From NCBI RefSeq assembly GCF_000012325.1, contig NC_003910.7, positions 62,001 through 126,000 of the forward strand: a stretch of 64,000 nt of DNA. The letters are read 5' to 3'. This DNA comes from Colwellia psychrerythraea 34H. GTDB taxonomy: Bacteria; Pseudomonadota; Gammaproteobacteria; Enterobacterales; Alteromonadaceae. The notes beneath the pieces were generated by a model. It made no database searches. It was not told the DNA's origin and was given only the letters and a program-made list of their open reading frames with translations. The position numbers and the translations under genes were made by a program. Of the stretch, positions 9,847 through 18,866 are shown piece after piece. Numbering within the stretch: the first letter of the stretch is position 1; each line of letters starts with the position of its first letter.

Positions 9847-9882
9847 AAAAAAGCTGCTACATATTATGTAACAGCTTTTTTT
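9847..9882 (+). terminator. Intrinsic terminator after the hybrid histidine kinase
   Basis: The stem AAAAAAGCTG...ACATA/TATGT...CAGCTTTTTTT with internal mismatches is followed directly by the T-run. Confidence 0.85.
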
Positions 9883-10136
9883 ATTACCATTGCACTCGGC
9901 TATGTTATACATAGCAGTCGCCATTTAGGATGCAAGATTAAACCGAAATTAGAAACACCTTTAGTTAAGGAACTCTATTTGTTTTTTATGTTCTAAACAC
10001 ATCACTACGTTGTTATACCTGGTATTGAAATAGCTCAAACACCAATGAAACATGCATCTTGAATGGTATTGAATATGTATTTCTTAGAAGATAGTCATGA
10101 CTTACGATATGGAACTCACAAAATGAAGCTTATACA
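9883..10136. other. Intergenic region with no gene
   Basis: No credible ORF. It holds a short hairpin (GCTATGT/ACATAGC near 9899-9915) and a family B repeat remnant, and should contain the promoter of the following VCBS gene, which I could not place. Confidence 0.6.
10014..10069. repeat. Short family B repeat remnant
   Basis: A 56-bp stretch beginning TATACCT and ending GGTAT. It contains GAAACATGCATCTTGAA, which matches the inverted end of the full family B copies at 53281 and 56726. It is similar in size to the mini-copy at 23416. Confidence 0.5.
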
Positions 10137-11672
10137 ATGAAAAAACCTTTACTGTTGAACAACAAAACCTTGTTTGCCCTACTTGTTACCCTCAGTTGCG
10201 TGATGTCTTCACCAGCGTTAGCAAAAAAATCAAAAGCCGTCGAATTTAATGAAGTTGTTATTAATTCACCGTTTAAACTTACTCAAGAAATTATTGCAGC
10301 AGATGTACTGCCAAGTAAGGGGAAAGAGCTCGTTACTTTTTCTATTGATGAACAGAGTAATCGTTGGTTAATCATTTATCAGTTAGACCATACGGCTAAT
10401 CAATATGTTGTTGCGGAAAAAATCATCGTGCCTAAAGCCTTTTATCGCTTTGATTTAAGTAAGCAAACGGACGAGAAACAACAAAGTATTTATTTCCTTT
10501 CTACTGATTCTTTATTCCAATATCAAACAAATAAATTTAAGCGGTTGGCAAAGATAGAGTCACTCTATATTCAAGAACAGGCGGACTTTATTAGCCGAGG
10601 CGACTTCATTCAAGACTTAAACAATGATGCTTTTGATGACGTCGTCATTGCTGATTTTAATAAAACTCATGTTTTTATAGGGCAAGGGTTGAACACGTTT
10701 GCTAAACAAACATTGCCAATAATGCCCAGTGTCCGTGTTTTATCTGCAGGAGCAAGTTACACCGAGACCAAGCTATATTTTAGTGATGTTAACTTTGATG
10801 ATAAAACGGATATCTTAGTGGTGGGTGATGGTGAAATGCTTGTTTATTCACAATATGGAGCGAGTTACTTTACTAAAGAAGCAACAAGTATAACGATCAA
10901 TAAAGCAATCAGTGGCACTGAATGGTGGAATAAACGTGATGAAAGCGGTGAACAATTAGACCAAAGTGATTTGGAATATAGGAAGATTGAAGAACTGCGA
11001 GATGTTAATGCTGATGGTATGACTGATATGGTCGTGCGCTATACCAAAACTTCAGGTGTGCTTGATCGCGTGAACGATTATGAAATTTTCCTTGGTAATA
11101 AAAATCAAGGAATGTTGGGCTATGCACAAGAGGCTGACAGCGTTATTCACGCAGAAGGCACATTAACAGGTCTAGAGTTTGTTGATATTAATAATGATGA
11201 CAAACTTGAGGTATTGCTCGCGGGCTTTGATATTGGCCTATCGCAAATTATTGGTGCTTTAGTTACCGGTGGTATTGACCAAGATGTTTACGTCTTTAAA
11301 ATGAATAAAGAAGATAAATTCCCAACCCGGCCGGCGATTAAAAAAGGGGTAGAACTCACCTTTAGCTTAACCTCTGGGCAAAGTGGTAGTGCTATTGTTA
11401 AGTTAGCAGACTTAAACGGGGATGGGTTGAAAGAGCTTGTTTTATCGGATGATGACGATGAGTTGAAAATATACCTAGGTATAAAAACCAATAAGAAGAA
11501 AAAATCATTTAAAAAACGTAGTGTTAGTTATGATACTCAGCTACCAAAAGATGGCAATCTGGTGATGGTTGAAGATTTAAATGGCGATGGTAAAGACGAT
11601 TTGTTGATGAAGTTCTCTCGTCTTGATGGTGAAGATAAAGCTAAGCAGTTTAAAGTGCTCTTTTCTCAGTAA
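10137..11672 (+). CDS. Secreted FG-GAP/VCBS repeat protein
   Basis: A 511-residue exported protein with a signal peptide ending about ALA at residue 29. Several FG-GAP/VCBS-type beta-propeller repeats carry calcium-binding-like DxNxDxxxD loops: DVNADGMTDMVV, DINNDDKLEVLL, DLNGDGLKELVL and DLNGDGKDDLLM. Such proteins form integrin-like propellers in the periplasm or on the cell surface. No catalytic domain is visible and the role is unknown. A lysine-rich patch (KTNKKKKSFKKR) lies near residue 460. It probably forms its own transcription unit, since a terminator precedes it. Confidence 0.8.
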   Translation: MKKPLLLNNKTLFALLVTLSCVMSSPALAKKSKAVEFNEVVINSPFKLTQEIIAADVLPSKGKELVTFSIDEQSNRWLIIYQLDHTANQYVVAEKIIVPKAFYRFDLSKQTDEKQQSIYFLSTDSLFQYQTNKFKRLAKIESLYIQEQADFISRGDFIQDLNNDAFDDVVIADFNKTHVFIGQGLNTFAKQTLPIMPSVRVLSAGASYTETKLYFSDVNFDDKTDILVVGDGEMLVYSQYGASYFTKEATSITINKAISGTEWWNKRDESGEQLDQSDLEYRKIEELRDVNADGMTDMVVRYTKTSGVLDRVNDYEIFLGNKNQGMLGYAQEADSVIHAEGTLTGLEFVDINNDDKLEVLLAGFDIGLSQIIGALVTGGIDQDVYVFKMNKEDKFPTRPAIKKGVELTFSLTSGQSGSAIVKLADLNGDGLKELVLSDDDDELKIYLGIKTNKKKKSFKKRSVSYDTQLPKDGNLVMVEDLNGDGKDDLLMKFSRLDGEDKAKQFKVLFSQ

Positions 11673-11720
11673 GTCCATGTGATAATACCAAACCAGTGGT
11701 ACTAATGTAGTGAACAAATA

Positions 11721-11927
11721 ATGAAACAAGCCATTTGTGGTTATCATCAAGATGAAGAACACCATTGGGTGGCGCAACTTGCCTGTGGGCACTTCCAACA
11801 TGTTAGACACAATCCTCCTTTTACGAATCGGCCTTGGGTCATTTCATTAAAGGGGCGTCAAGGTATGCTGGGCCATCTCTTAAAATGTAAGAAGTGTGAT
11901 GAAGCAGCGCCTAAGGATAAGCTGTAA
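11721..11927 (+). CDS. DUF3565 small protein
   Basis: A 68-residue cytoplasmic protein matching the DUF3565 family: CGYHQDEEHHWVAQLACGHFQHVRHNPPF, then a C-terminal CKKCD. The conserved Cys and His residues (CG, ACGH, CKKC) suggest a small zinc-binding fold, which is inference. Function is unknown. It lies 48 nt after the VCBS gene and ends at a strong terminator. Confidence 0.8.
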   Translation: MKQAICGYHQDEEHHWVAQLACGHFQHVRHNPPFTNRPWVISLKGRQGMLGHLLKCKKCDEAAPKDKL

Positions 11928-11935
11928 AGTACAGT

Positions 11936-11993
11936 CAGGTGCTTGTTGAGTATTTACTGGGGTAGCAATAGCTCAACAAGCACCTGAGTTTTT
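11936..11993 (+). terminator. Long-stem terminator between DUF3565 gene and hemY
   Basis: A perfect 15-bp stem (CAGGTGCTTGTTGAG at 11936-11950 and its complement at 11972-11986) has a 21-nt loop and is followed by AGTTTTT. Only the plus-strand side has a T-run, so it serves the DUF3565 transcript. It touches the 3' end of hemY. Confidence 0.8.
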
Positions 11994-13203
11994 ATAGAGA
12001 GTTTGCTTTTGACCACAGGGCATCAGCCGCTTGAAATTGCCCTTGTTTACTATGGACTTGTGCAAACGCTTGTAAATCCTGACGGTCATATTGCGTACCA
12101 TATTCGGTATCTTCTAGTTTTAATAGGCTACCAAAAGCTTTTTCTGCCATAGAATATTGTTCACTTTTCATGGCTAAATGACCTAAACAACTCAACCATT
12201 TACCACTATGGATATTCTTATGGAGTTGCTTCTGAACTATCGCAATTAACTCATCGGCGCGCTTAATAGGTAAATTACGAATTTGTTTTAAAAAGTCGCC
12301 ACTGGGTGATTTTTTAAAAAGCGGTACTAATAACTTATTTAACGGCTCGGTGATTTCGTTTTCGGTTAATACTTTACAGTAAGCAAATAACACCGCTTCT
12401 CGTTGTTTAACCTTACGGCTCAGACCATTCCAATTATCGTGCAGTACTTCGCTATCATGCTGTTTGATGCTTTCATTAAAGCTACCGTAATAGGCGAGTT
12501 GCTCCCACGTTTGAACCGTTTCATCCAGAATTGTCTTTTCTTTACGCGCCGCTGCTATGTATTGCACGGCTTGTGCAAAGCGTTGCTCTATGATGCATAA
12601 ATCAATTTCAAGTGCCAATAAGCGGGCGTCATGGCCAATTTGTTTGTGGTTTTCATCAATTAGCGCACGGGCTTTAGCGTAGGTTTCAGTTTTATCTTGG
12701 TTCATTAACAATTTAATATTAACAATGACACTTTCTAAACCAACGTCTTTGAGTTTAACGGTTTCTTTTTCAAGTAATGCTAAATAGTGATTGGTATTAC
12801 TATTTAAGTCTAACTTTGCAGATGCCGAGGCAGCAAGTAGGTAAGCGCTTTGTTTTCTTTTAGATGGAATAGCACTTTTAGCAAATAACGCTTCTGCTTG
12901 GCTATAATCCTCTAACATATACGCGGCAAGACCCTTATTGAAGTTGGCAATGCCACGACGTTGTCCGGCAAAAGCAAGCTTATTCCAGGTACCAAAGCTA
13001 ATATTTAAACCACCGCGTAATAGTTTTAAACTAATAACTAGCGCAATAAAGAGTAGCGTTAACATAATACCAGCTGATAATACGGTTAACTCAATGGTGG
13101 TGTTACCCATAGCAATAAGAATGTAACCTTTTTCATCGATTAAAAAAGGGCTTATTGCCATCACACTGAAAAAGATGATTAAGGCAATGATAATGCGGAT
13201 CAT
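11992..13203 (-). CDS. hemY: HemY, heme-operon TPR membrane protein
   Basis: A 403-residue protein with two N-terminal membrane helices (about 1-20 and 38-62), then a helical TPR-rich domain, matching gammaproteobacterial HemY. It is unrelated to Bacillus HemY protoporphyrinogen oxidase. Its first 4 nt overlap hemX, so it is coupled as the last gene of cyaY-hemCDXY. HemY is thought to act with HemX in organising late heme synthesis at the membrane; its biochemical role is still uncertain. Confidence 0.93.
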   Translation of the reverse strand: MIRIIIALIIFFSVMAISPFLIDEKGYILIAMGNTTIELTVLSAGIMLTLLFIALVISLKLLRGGLNISFGTWNKLAFAGQRRGIANFNKGLAAYMLEDYSQAEALFAKSAIPSKRKQSAYLLAASASAKLDLNSNTNHYLALLEKETVKLKDVGLESVIVNIKLLMNQDKTETYAKARALIDENHKQIGHDARLLALEIDLCIIEQRFAQAVQYIAAARKEKTILDETVQTWEQLAYYGSFNESIKQHDSEVLHDNWNGLSRKVKQREAVLFAYCKVLTENEITEPLNKLLVPLFKKSPSGDFLKQIRNLPIKRADELIAIVQKQLHKNIHSGKWLSCLGHLAMKSEQYSMAEKAFGSLLKLEDTEYGTQYDRQDLQAFAQVHSKQGQFQAADALWSKANSL

Positions 13204-14618
13204 AACTGACCTCCACTCGCTTTTTCACTTTCAGGTTTAGGGCTATCTTTTGGTGCTGATGAGGGTTCAGCAAGTTGTTCAACAACCTGTTTTTCCGTTT
13301 GTTCAACTTTTACACTTTTTGACTTAGACGTTTGCGGTTTCGTTACTTGCTTGGAATCTTGCAGCAAACGTTTTATTGCCGCTAATGAACGTAAATCACT
13401 TGGGTAGTCATAATGAATAGTCTGTTGCTTGAGCTGTTCTATCGATTGATAGAACCTTTTGTTTACAGGCGAGTTCATATCGAAGAATTCATTTAACCAT
13501 TGCTGAATATCAAGCAGAGTTTGTTGGTAAATTTCTTCTTTTTGCTCACTAGCCGCCCATTGCACCAGTTGTATTTTTAGACTTAAATTTTGCTTTAAGT
13601 GTTGTTGTTGATCCGGCGCCATTAGTGGCTCAACCATACCTGTTCTTCTGCGAACAGTGATGAAGTCGTTGAGGAATTTATGCCAGGTTTTGGCTAAGTT
13701 TTCTTGCCAATCACCGATATTATCAGATAAGGCAAGATCTTCTGTCGTTTGATCGAGTGCTTCAGTCAAGTTTACGCCAGCTAGCATTAAAGTTGGCACC
13801 TGTTTGTTAAGGGCCATCAAGGTCAAAATAGCTTCTTGATTTTGCAGTGTAGGCATCAAGGCTAAGCTTTCAATATCTTCATTAATTAATGCGCGTACGG
13901 GCAAAAATTTAGGTTGATCCAATTCTTTAAGGCGATTATCTGCATCACGCAGTAAGTTGATAGCCGCTTTAGTGTCTCGCTCTAACCACATGGTGCGCGC
14001 CGCTACACGAACTAGATATTCTGCTTCATGTATTAGCCAATCGTTAGGTTGACGCAGGCTCACTTGCTGCTCTAACTGCCTTATCTGAGTCGTTAGTTGT
14101 TGTAGTTGAGTATCACTATCAAGGTGTGCTTTTTTAGCACTCTCTTGTGATTGACTGGTCGTTCTATGTTGTTGCTGTAACTGTCGGCTAAATTCTGCCG
14201 TTAAGCTATTTTTCAACTGTGCTTGGCTTTGTTGTATTGCTTGCTGGTTTTGTTGATTCAGCGTTAATAGTTGCGCGCTACTTTGTTGCTGTTGCCAAAC
14301 ATAATGACCAATAGATGCGAAAATACTCACTGAGGCAATCACTAGTGCAATAATCGCCGTTTTATTAGAAGGCTTGTCAGCTGTCTCCTGTGTATTTGAT
14401 GGGGAAGGTTTCCTTGCTCCGGCACTGGCCGTTGATTTTTTTGGCTCAGGTTTTGAAAGCGTAGCTTTTTTAGTATCAGCGTTATCATTCTCTGTAGCTG
14501 AAGTTTTATTGGCAGTACTGCTAGGTGGGAGTGTAGCGTCCTGTTTTTTCTCGGTATCGCTATTATCCGATAGTGTGTTTTTAGGGACTTCATTATCCGA
14601 CATAATTCTATATTCCAT
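13200..14618 (-). CDS. hemX: HemX, uroporphyrinogen-III C-methyltransferase-like membrane protein
   Basis: A 472-residue protein with a low-complexity N-terminus rich in Ser, Thr, Lys and Pro (about 1-90), one transmembrane helix (TAIIALVIASVSIFASIGHYV), a Gln-rich coiled coil (about 115-180) and a C-terminal HemX domain containing WLIHEAEYLVRVAARTMWLERD. It is annotated by tradition as a methyltransferase, but HemX lacks the SAM-binding fold. A second ATG five codons in (MSDNE) is a possible start, with GGAA upstream. It lies 23 nt after hemD and overlaps hemY by 4 nt. Confidence 0.92.
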   Translation of the reverse strand: MEYRIMSDNEVPKNTLSDNSDTEKKQDATLPPSSTANKTSATENDNADTKKATLSKPEPKKSTASAGARKPSPSNTQETADKPSNKTAIIALVIASVSIFASIGHYVWQQQQSSAQLLTLNQQNQQAIQQSQAQLKNSLTAEFSRQLQQQHRTTSQSQESAKKAHLDSDTQLQQLTTQIRQLEQQVSLRQPNDWLIHEAEYLVRVAARTMWLERDTKAAINLLRDADNRLKELDQPKFLPVRALINEDIESLALMPTLQNQEAILTLMALNKQVPTLMLAGVNLTEALDQTTEDLALSDNIGDWQENLAKTWHKFLNDFITVRRRTGMVEPLMAPDQQQHLKQNLSLKIQLVQWAASEQKEEIYQQTLLDIQQWLNEFFDMNSPVNKRFYQSIEQLKQQTIHYDYPSDLRSLAAIKRLLQDSKQVTKPQTSKSKSVKVEQTEKQVVEQLAEPSSAPKDSPKPESEKASGGQL

Positions 14619-14641
14619 CGTTATTTACTTTATAAATAGGC

Positions 14642-15403
14642 TTACGAACAAGAGAGTGCTTGTAACGTATTACAGAGTATTTGAGAGCTGGCGCCATGGG
14701 TATTAATGACCCGTTTTAAGCCTAAGGCTTTGGCATTTTTTTCAATGCGATCACTGACCACAACCCACAAACATTGAGATTGCCAATAATTATCTGTGCT
14801 ATTTGTTGTACTGGCTAGGTACTTTAGTAATGCTAATAATATATCGTTACTGGTAACGACAATACAGTTAATTTTTTGTGCTCGCCATTGCTCAGCAATA
14901 ATTATTGGTAATGTTCGCCATACACGTTGGTAACTTTCGATATATCGAACCTCAGCACCACGTAGCGTTAAGCTGTTAGCAATGTGCTCTCGTCCACCAT
15001 TGCCACGAAAGATTATTATCCTTTTACCTATAACTTTAGACAATTGTGGCAGTTTAAGTAAACCCTCACTGTGCTCTTGCTGTGGAGGTGGTGATAAAAT
15101 GGTGGTCATGCCTATTGCTTGTAATGCTTTTTTGGTGGCATTACCGACAGCAAAAATGGTTTGAGATAAGTTGTTAGGTAGAGGATAGCTGGCGTGAGCA
15201 AATTCAACGGCAGCAACACTAACAAAGATCAATATATCTGCGTTTTCTAGCGCGGTAGCTATGTCGTTAGCGCTAGCATTCTTTTGATAATCAAATAAGG
15301 TTTGGCTGGTATTAAGTATGCCTTGTTGATTGAGTAACAAGGCGAGTTGCTGAGCTTTAGCTTTAGGTCGAGTAATTAGGACCTTAAGTGGTTTTACTGG
15401 CAT
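14642..15403 (-). CDS. hemD: Uroporphyrinogen-III synthase
   Basis: Cyclises hydroxymethylbilane to uroporphyrinogen III, the branch point to heme, siroheme and corrins. The family features are present but weakly conserved, as is usual for HemD: LKVLITRPKAKAQQLALLLNQQG at the N-terminus, IFVSVAAVEFA, IIFRGNGGREHIA, and CIVVTSNDILLALL. I chose the ATG at 15403 (253 residues, the normal HemD size). AGGT sits about eight bases upstream, whereas the longer frame up to 15523 overlaps hemC and lacks a ribosome-binding site. It follows hemC and precedes hemX. Confidence 0.9.
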   Translation of the reverse strand: MPVKPLKVLITRPKAKAQQLALLLNQQGILNTSQTLFDYQKNASANDIATALENADILIFVSVAAVEFAHASYPLPNNLSQTIFAVGNATKKALQAIGMTTILSPPPQQEHSEGLLKLPQLSKVIGKRIIIFRGNGGREHIANSLTLRGAEVRYIESYQRVWRTLPIIIAEQWRAQKINCIVVTSNDILLALLKYLASTTNSTDNYWQSQCLWVVVSDRIEKNAKALGLKRVINTHGASSQILCNTLQALSCS

Positions 15404-15467
15404 AAGTAAAACCTGCTCATTTATAGGTGTCTCAAGTGGGGTCACTTGAGACATTTTTTTGGCAGAT

Positions 15468-16421
15468 TTAGCTGTTTTTGATATCATTTTCTGAATAAAC
15501 TTGCTGTAAAATTTTATCTGCACCTCGGCTTAGTAACTCTTGCGCGAGTTTATTGCCGAGCGCTTCACCTTCTTCAACAGGGCCGGTGATTTCACTTTCT
15601 ATCATTTCACTACCATCGACAGAGCCAACTAAGCCACGTAAGTGGATATTTTTACCATCAGCAGAAATAACACCATAGCTACCGATAGGAACCTGGCAAC
15701 CGCCTTGTAATGCTCTATTCATTGCACGTTCTGCAAGAACACGAATACGGGTGGTAGCACATTCTAATGGTGCTAATAAGGCTTTAATTGTCGCATCATC
15801 ATTACGACATTCAATGCCAACAGCGCCTTGGCCATTTGCAGGAAGCATTTCTTCTGGTTCGATAAACTGTGCAATACGCTCGCTCATTTCTAAGCGAATT
15901 AGGCCTGCAGCGGCTAATATAATAGCGTCGTACTGACCTTCATCTAATTTTCTTAGGCGGGTATTTACATTGCCACGTAAATCACGAATATCTAAATCAG
16001 GGCGGCTTGCTTTTAATTGACACTGACGGCGTAAGCTTGAGGTGCCAACAATAGAGCCTTGTGGTAAATCACTTAATGATTTGATGGTATTAGAAACAAA
16101 AGCATCACGGGGATCTTCACGAGGACAAATGACTTCTAATCCTAAGCCTTCTGGAAAATCGACAGGAACATCTTTCATTGAATGAACAGCAATATCAGCA
16201 CGGTCTTCAAGCATTGCTACTTCAAGCTCTTTAACAAATAAACCTTTACCGCCGACTTTGGCTAAAGGCGTGTCTAAAATGATGTCGCCTTTCGTTGTCA
16301 TAGGCACTAATTCAACATTAATACCGTCATGAAAATGCTCAAGTTGCGCTTTAACATATTCTGCTTGCCATAAGGCGAGGGCGCTTTTACGCGTGGCAAT
16401 TCGTACTGTAGTGTTATTCAT
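15468..16421 (-). CDS. hemC: Porphobilinogen deaminase (hydroxymethylbilane synthase)
   Basis: Polymerises four porphobilinogens into hydroxymethylbilane in the cytoplasm. At 317 residues it has the family length. [17 protein letters not shown] opens the protein. The catalytic-site segments [22 protein letters not shown] and [14 protein letters not shown] are intact, and the dipyrromethane cofactor cysteine is in [12 protein letters not shown] (about residue 243). It starts 24 nt after cyaY on the same strand. Confidence 0.98.
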   Translation of the reverse strand: MNNTTVRIATRKSALALWQAEYVKAQLEHFHDGINVELVPMTTKGDIILDTPLAKVGGKGLFVKELEVAMLEDRADIAVHSMKDVPVDFPEGLGLEVICPREDPRDAFVSNTIKSLSDLPQGSIVGTSSLRRQCQLKASRPDLDIRDLRGNVNTRLRKLDEGQYDAIILAAAGLIRLEMSERIAQFIEPEEMLPANGQGAVGIECRNDDATIKALLAPLECATTRIRVLAERAMNRALQGGCQVPIGSYGVISADGKNIHLRGLVGSVDGSEMIESEITGPVEEGEALGNKLAQELLSRGADKILQQVYSENDIKNS

Positions 16422-16445
16422 TCGATTTATCCAAATATATAATTA

Positions 16446-16766
16446 TTACTGTGCTGAAAGCGTTAATTCAGTTTCAGCTTGCGTGCTTACAGCATTTGAT
16501 AAAAACTGCCAAAACTCTTCACCGCTGCGTTTGTCTGTCCAACTATCATTATTCAGGACAAAATGGTGGCCATTGAATTTTGTTGCTACCCATATTTCAT
16601 GCAAGGGTGCTTGCTTGTTTATTATCACTTTGCTGTTATTTTTAAAAGTCAGCGTTAATAACCCGCCAACTCCTTCGTAATCTATGTCGACACCAGAGTC
16701 TTCAATCGCCTCTTCTATAGCGAGAAGAAGTGCTTCGGCGATCAAGTTGTATTGGCTATCGTTCAT
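16446..16766 (-). CDS. cyaY: Frataxin-like iron-binding protein CyaY
   Basis: A 106-residue bacterial frataxin. The acidic first helix (AIEEAIEDSGVDIDYE) carries the iron-binding carboxylates. The strands include GGLLTLTF, VIINKQ and IWVATKFNGHHF, with the conserved W in DKRSGEEFWQFL. CyaY modulates Fe-S cluster assembly by IscS/IscU and can bind iron. It is the first gene of an apparent cyaY-hemCDXY operon, with only 24 nt to hemC. The adenylate cyclase gene cyaA, often nearby in enterobacteria, is not here. Confidence 0.95.
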   Translation of the reverse strand: MNDSQYNLIAEALLLAIEEAIEDSGVDIDYEGVGGLLTLTFKNNSKVIINKQAPLHEIWVATKFNGHHFVLNNDSWTDKRSGEEFWQFLSNAVSTQAETELTLSAQ

Positions 16767-16920
16767 TGCTTATCCTTTAAATACATTATTTGTCTAAGTG
16801 AGTATAATTGTTGATAAGCATGTGAGTATAATAGCAATCAGACAAAATAAATATAGATACAGAGCGGTTAAGTTAAGCTAAAAAGCTTGATTTAAACGAC
16901 TTTCATGGCAAAAAACCATC
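16767..16920. promoter_or_regulatory. Divergent promoter region cyaY / lptM
   Basis: The gap separates two divergent transcription units. It contains an exact 11-bp direct repeat, GTGAGTATAAT, at 16798-16808 and 16822-16832, 24 bp apart. Each copy carries a TATAAT hexamer on the plus strand and TATAC on the minus strand. Convincing -35 boxes are not seen. Confidence 0.4.
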
Positions 16921-17259
16921 ATGCGTACCAATAGACTTCATTACTTACATCAAAAGCTACATCAAAAGTTAAAGCTTAAATCAATTTTACTGACCTTTGT
17001 TGCTGTCACTTTTTTATCTGCGTGTGGCATTAAAGGTGATTTGTACCAAACACCTGAGCAAGCGGTTACTTCAAAAACTGAAACGGTAGCGCAAAGTGAT
17101 GAAAGCCAAGAGAAAAGTATAAGTAAAAGTGTTGAGTCGCAAGATAAATCGGTGACTACGCTTGATGAATCACAAAAAAAACAAGCCGTTCAACAGCCTA
17201 TTGAGCAAATAGAACAAGCTACTAACCAGTCAACAGATCAAGTTAAAGAGCAACAATAA
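16921..17259 (+). CDS. lptM: LptM (YifL) small outer-membrane lipoprotein
   Basis: A 112-residue lipoprotein. It has a basic, unusually long n-region, a hydrophobic core and the lipobox LSAC (Cys35), directly followed by [11 protein letters not shown], which is the LptM signature GxKGxLY. In E. coli LptM assists LptD disulphide maturation in the LPS translocon. The rest is a low-complexity Gln/Ser/Lys/Glu tail. As in E. coli it is directly upstream of dapF, here with a TAATG overlap. No good ribosome-binding site precedes the ATG, so the start is somewhat uncertain. Confidence 0.88.
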   Translation: MRTNRLHYLHQKLHQKLKLKSILLTFVAVTFLSACGIKGDLYQTPEQAVTSKTETVAQSDESQEKSISKSVESQDKSVTTLDESQKKQAVQQPIEQIEQATNQSTDQVKEQQ

Positions 17260-18089
17260 TGTTAGTCAATTTTTCTAAAATGCATGGTTTAGGTAATGAC
17301 TTTTTAGTGCTTGATAATGTCACACAAAATGTTTTTTTATCGCCAGAACAAATCACTAAGTTTGCTAACAGAAACTTCGGTGTCGGCTTTGACCAACTAT
17401 TAGTGGTTGAGCCTCCTTATGATCCAGATTTAGATTTTCATTACCGTATTTATAATGCCGATGGTAGTGAAGTAGGACAGTGTGGAAATGGCGCTCGCTG
17501 TTTCGCAAAGTTTGTCCGTATGAAAGGTTTATGCAATAAACATAAGATAAAAGTTTCTACCAGCACAGGTAAAATGAACTTACATATAGAGCGTGATGGT
17601 AATATTTCAGTCACTATGCCGGTGCCACAATTTGAACCAAAAAAAATCCCTTTTACTGCACAAAAAACAGAAGGTACTTATATTCTGCGTAGTGAAAGTG
17701 AAACGGTATTATGTGGTGCTGTCTCAATGGGTAACCCCCATTGTGTAGTGACTGTCGATAGTGTTGCAGAAGCTGATGTTGAATCACTCGGGAAAGAATT
17801 ATCTGTACATGAGCGTTTCCCCGAAGATGCTAATGTCGGTTTTATGGAAATTGTTAGCCCTAATTATATTAAATTAAGAGTGTATGAACGTGGAGCAGCA
17901 GAAACGTTAGCATGTGGTAGCGGTGCTTGTGCAGCCGTTGTTATTGGTTATATGCAGAAAAAACTAGCGAAACAAGTCACCGTAGAACTGCCAGGTGGAA
18001 AATTACGAATATTTTGGCAAGGACCGGGTCATCCAGTGAAAATGTCTGGACCGGCAACACACGTATTTGATGGTCAAATATCGATATAA
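17259..18089 (+). CDS. dapF: Diaminopimelate epimerase
   Basis: Converts LL- to meso-diaminopimelate for lysine and peptidoglycan synthesis. At 276 residues it has the standard length. Both catalytic cysteines are in conserved settings: GQCGNGARC (about residue 73) and [12 protein letters not shown] (about 219). The N-terminal [15 protein letters not shown] is diagnostic. The ATG overlaps the lptM stop by one base. Confidence 0.98.
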   Translation: MLVNFSKMHGLGNDFLVLDNVTQNVFLSPEQITKFANRNFGVGFDQLLVVEPPYDPDLDFHYRIYNADGSEVGQCGNGARCFAKFVRMKGLCNKHKIKVSTSTGKMNLHIERDGNISVTMPVPQFEPKKIPFTAQKTEGTYILRSESETVLCGAVSMGNPHCVVTVDSVAEADVESLGKELSVHERFPEDANVGFMEIVSPNYIKLRVYERGAAETLACGSGACAAVVIGYMQKKLAKQVTVELPGGKLRIFWQGPGHPVKMSGPATHVFDGQISI

Positions 18090-18128
18090 TCCGCTACTTT
18101 CCCAATCCCTTATTAGTAATAGTATCCA

Positions 18129-18842
18129 ATGAAAGAAGAACCTAGCAAGATGAATGATGTACAACAAGCTATCAATAGCGATGATATCCCATTAACGGAT
18201 GAGTTAGTGGTAAGTTACTTACAAGATAACCCTGAGTTTTTTAATCGCAATAACAGCTTAATGACTGGCTTAAGGCTCAATGATGAGCAACGTGGGACTG
18301 TTTCTTTAGTGGAACGTCAACAACAGCAACTGCGTCAAAAAGTCTATGGATTAGAAGATGAGATTACTCAGTTAATGTCAGTAGCTAACCATAATGAGCA
18401 GTTATTTGTGCTTTATAGTGATCTATATTTACGCTTACTGGATTGTCAATCAGCGGAAGAATTACTCGATTGTTTACATCAAGCGACAACAGAATTGTTA
18501 TCTTTATCCTCGTTTAAATTGTGGTTAGTTTCAGGAAATAACACCGAGGTGGCTCACCATAGTTTGTCGACTAATGATTGTGCTGGCGTTATGCAAAACC
18601 GCTTAACTAACGACGAGTACTATTTTGGTCGTTTGCAAGAAAGTGAACAAACCCTGATTTTCTCTAAGCCATGCTTAGGCTCAGTAGTATTGATTAAACT
18701 AACTCATGATGAACAAGCAGTTGGATTTTTAGCGATTGGTAGTGAAGACGCTCATCACTTCGACCCGCGTATGGATACCTTATTACTTAATCAGTTCAAA
18801 CGCTTAGTTGCCAAGTTATTACACCAACAGTTATCAATGTAA
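18129..18842 (+). CDS. DUF484 family GAF-like protein (YigA)
   Basis: A 237-residue DUF484 protein. It has the N-terminal motif VVSYLQDNPEFFNRNNSLM, then LVERQQQQLRQKVYGLEDEI (coiled coil), then a GAF-like domain (about 95-230). The family always travels with dapF and xerC in gammaproteobacteria and has no known biochemical function. Here it lies 39 nt after dapF. The gene expected next, xerC, is absent, and yigB follows after 24 nt. A second in-frame ATG (MNDVQQ) is possible. Confidence 0.88.
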   Translation: MKEEPSKMNDVQQAINSDDIPLTDELVVSYLQDNPEFFNRNNSLMTGLRLNDEQRGTVSLVERQQQQLRQKVYGLEDEITQLMSVANHNEQLFVLYSDLYLRLLDCQSAEELLDCLHQATTELLSLSSFKLWLVSGNNTEVAHHSLSTNDCAGVMQNRLTNDEYYFGRLQESEQTLIFSKPCLGSVVLIKLTHDEQAVGFLAIGSEDAHHFDPRMDTLLLNQFKRLVAKLLHQQLSM

Positions 18843-18866
18843 GAATTCTAAGGATTATGTGAGACT

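Noticed and set aside
14374..14706. 110-codon ORF antisense to hemX
   Set aside because: It arises from the low-complexity N-terminus of HemX and has no ribosome-binding site or homologous features.
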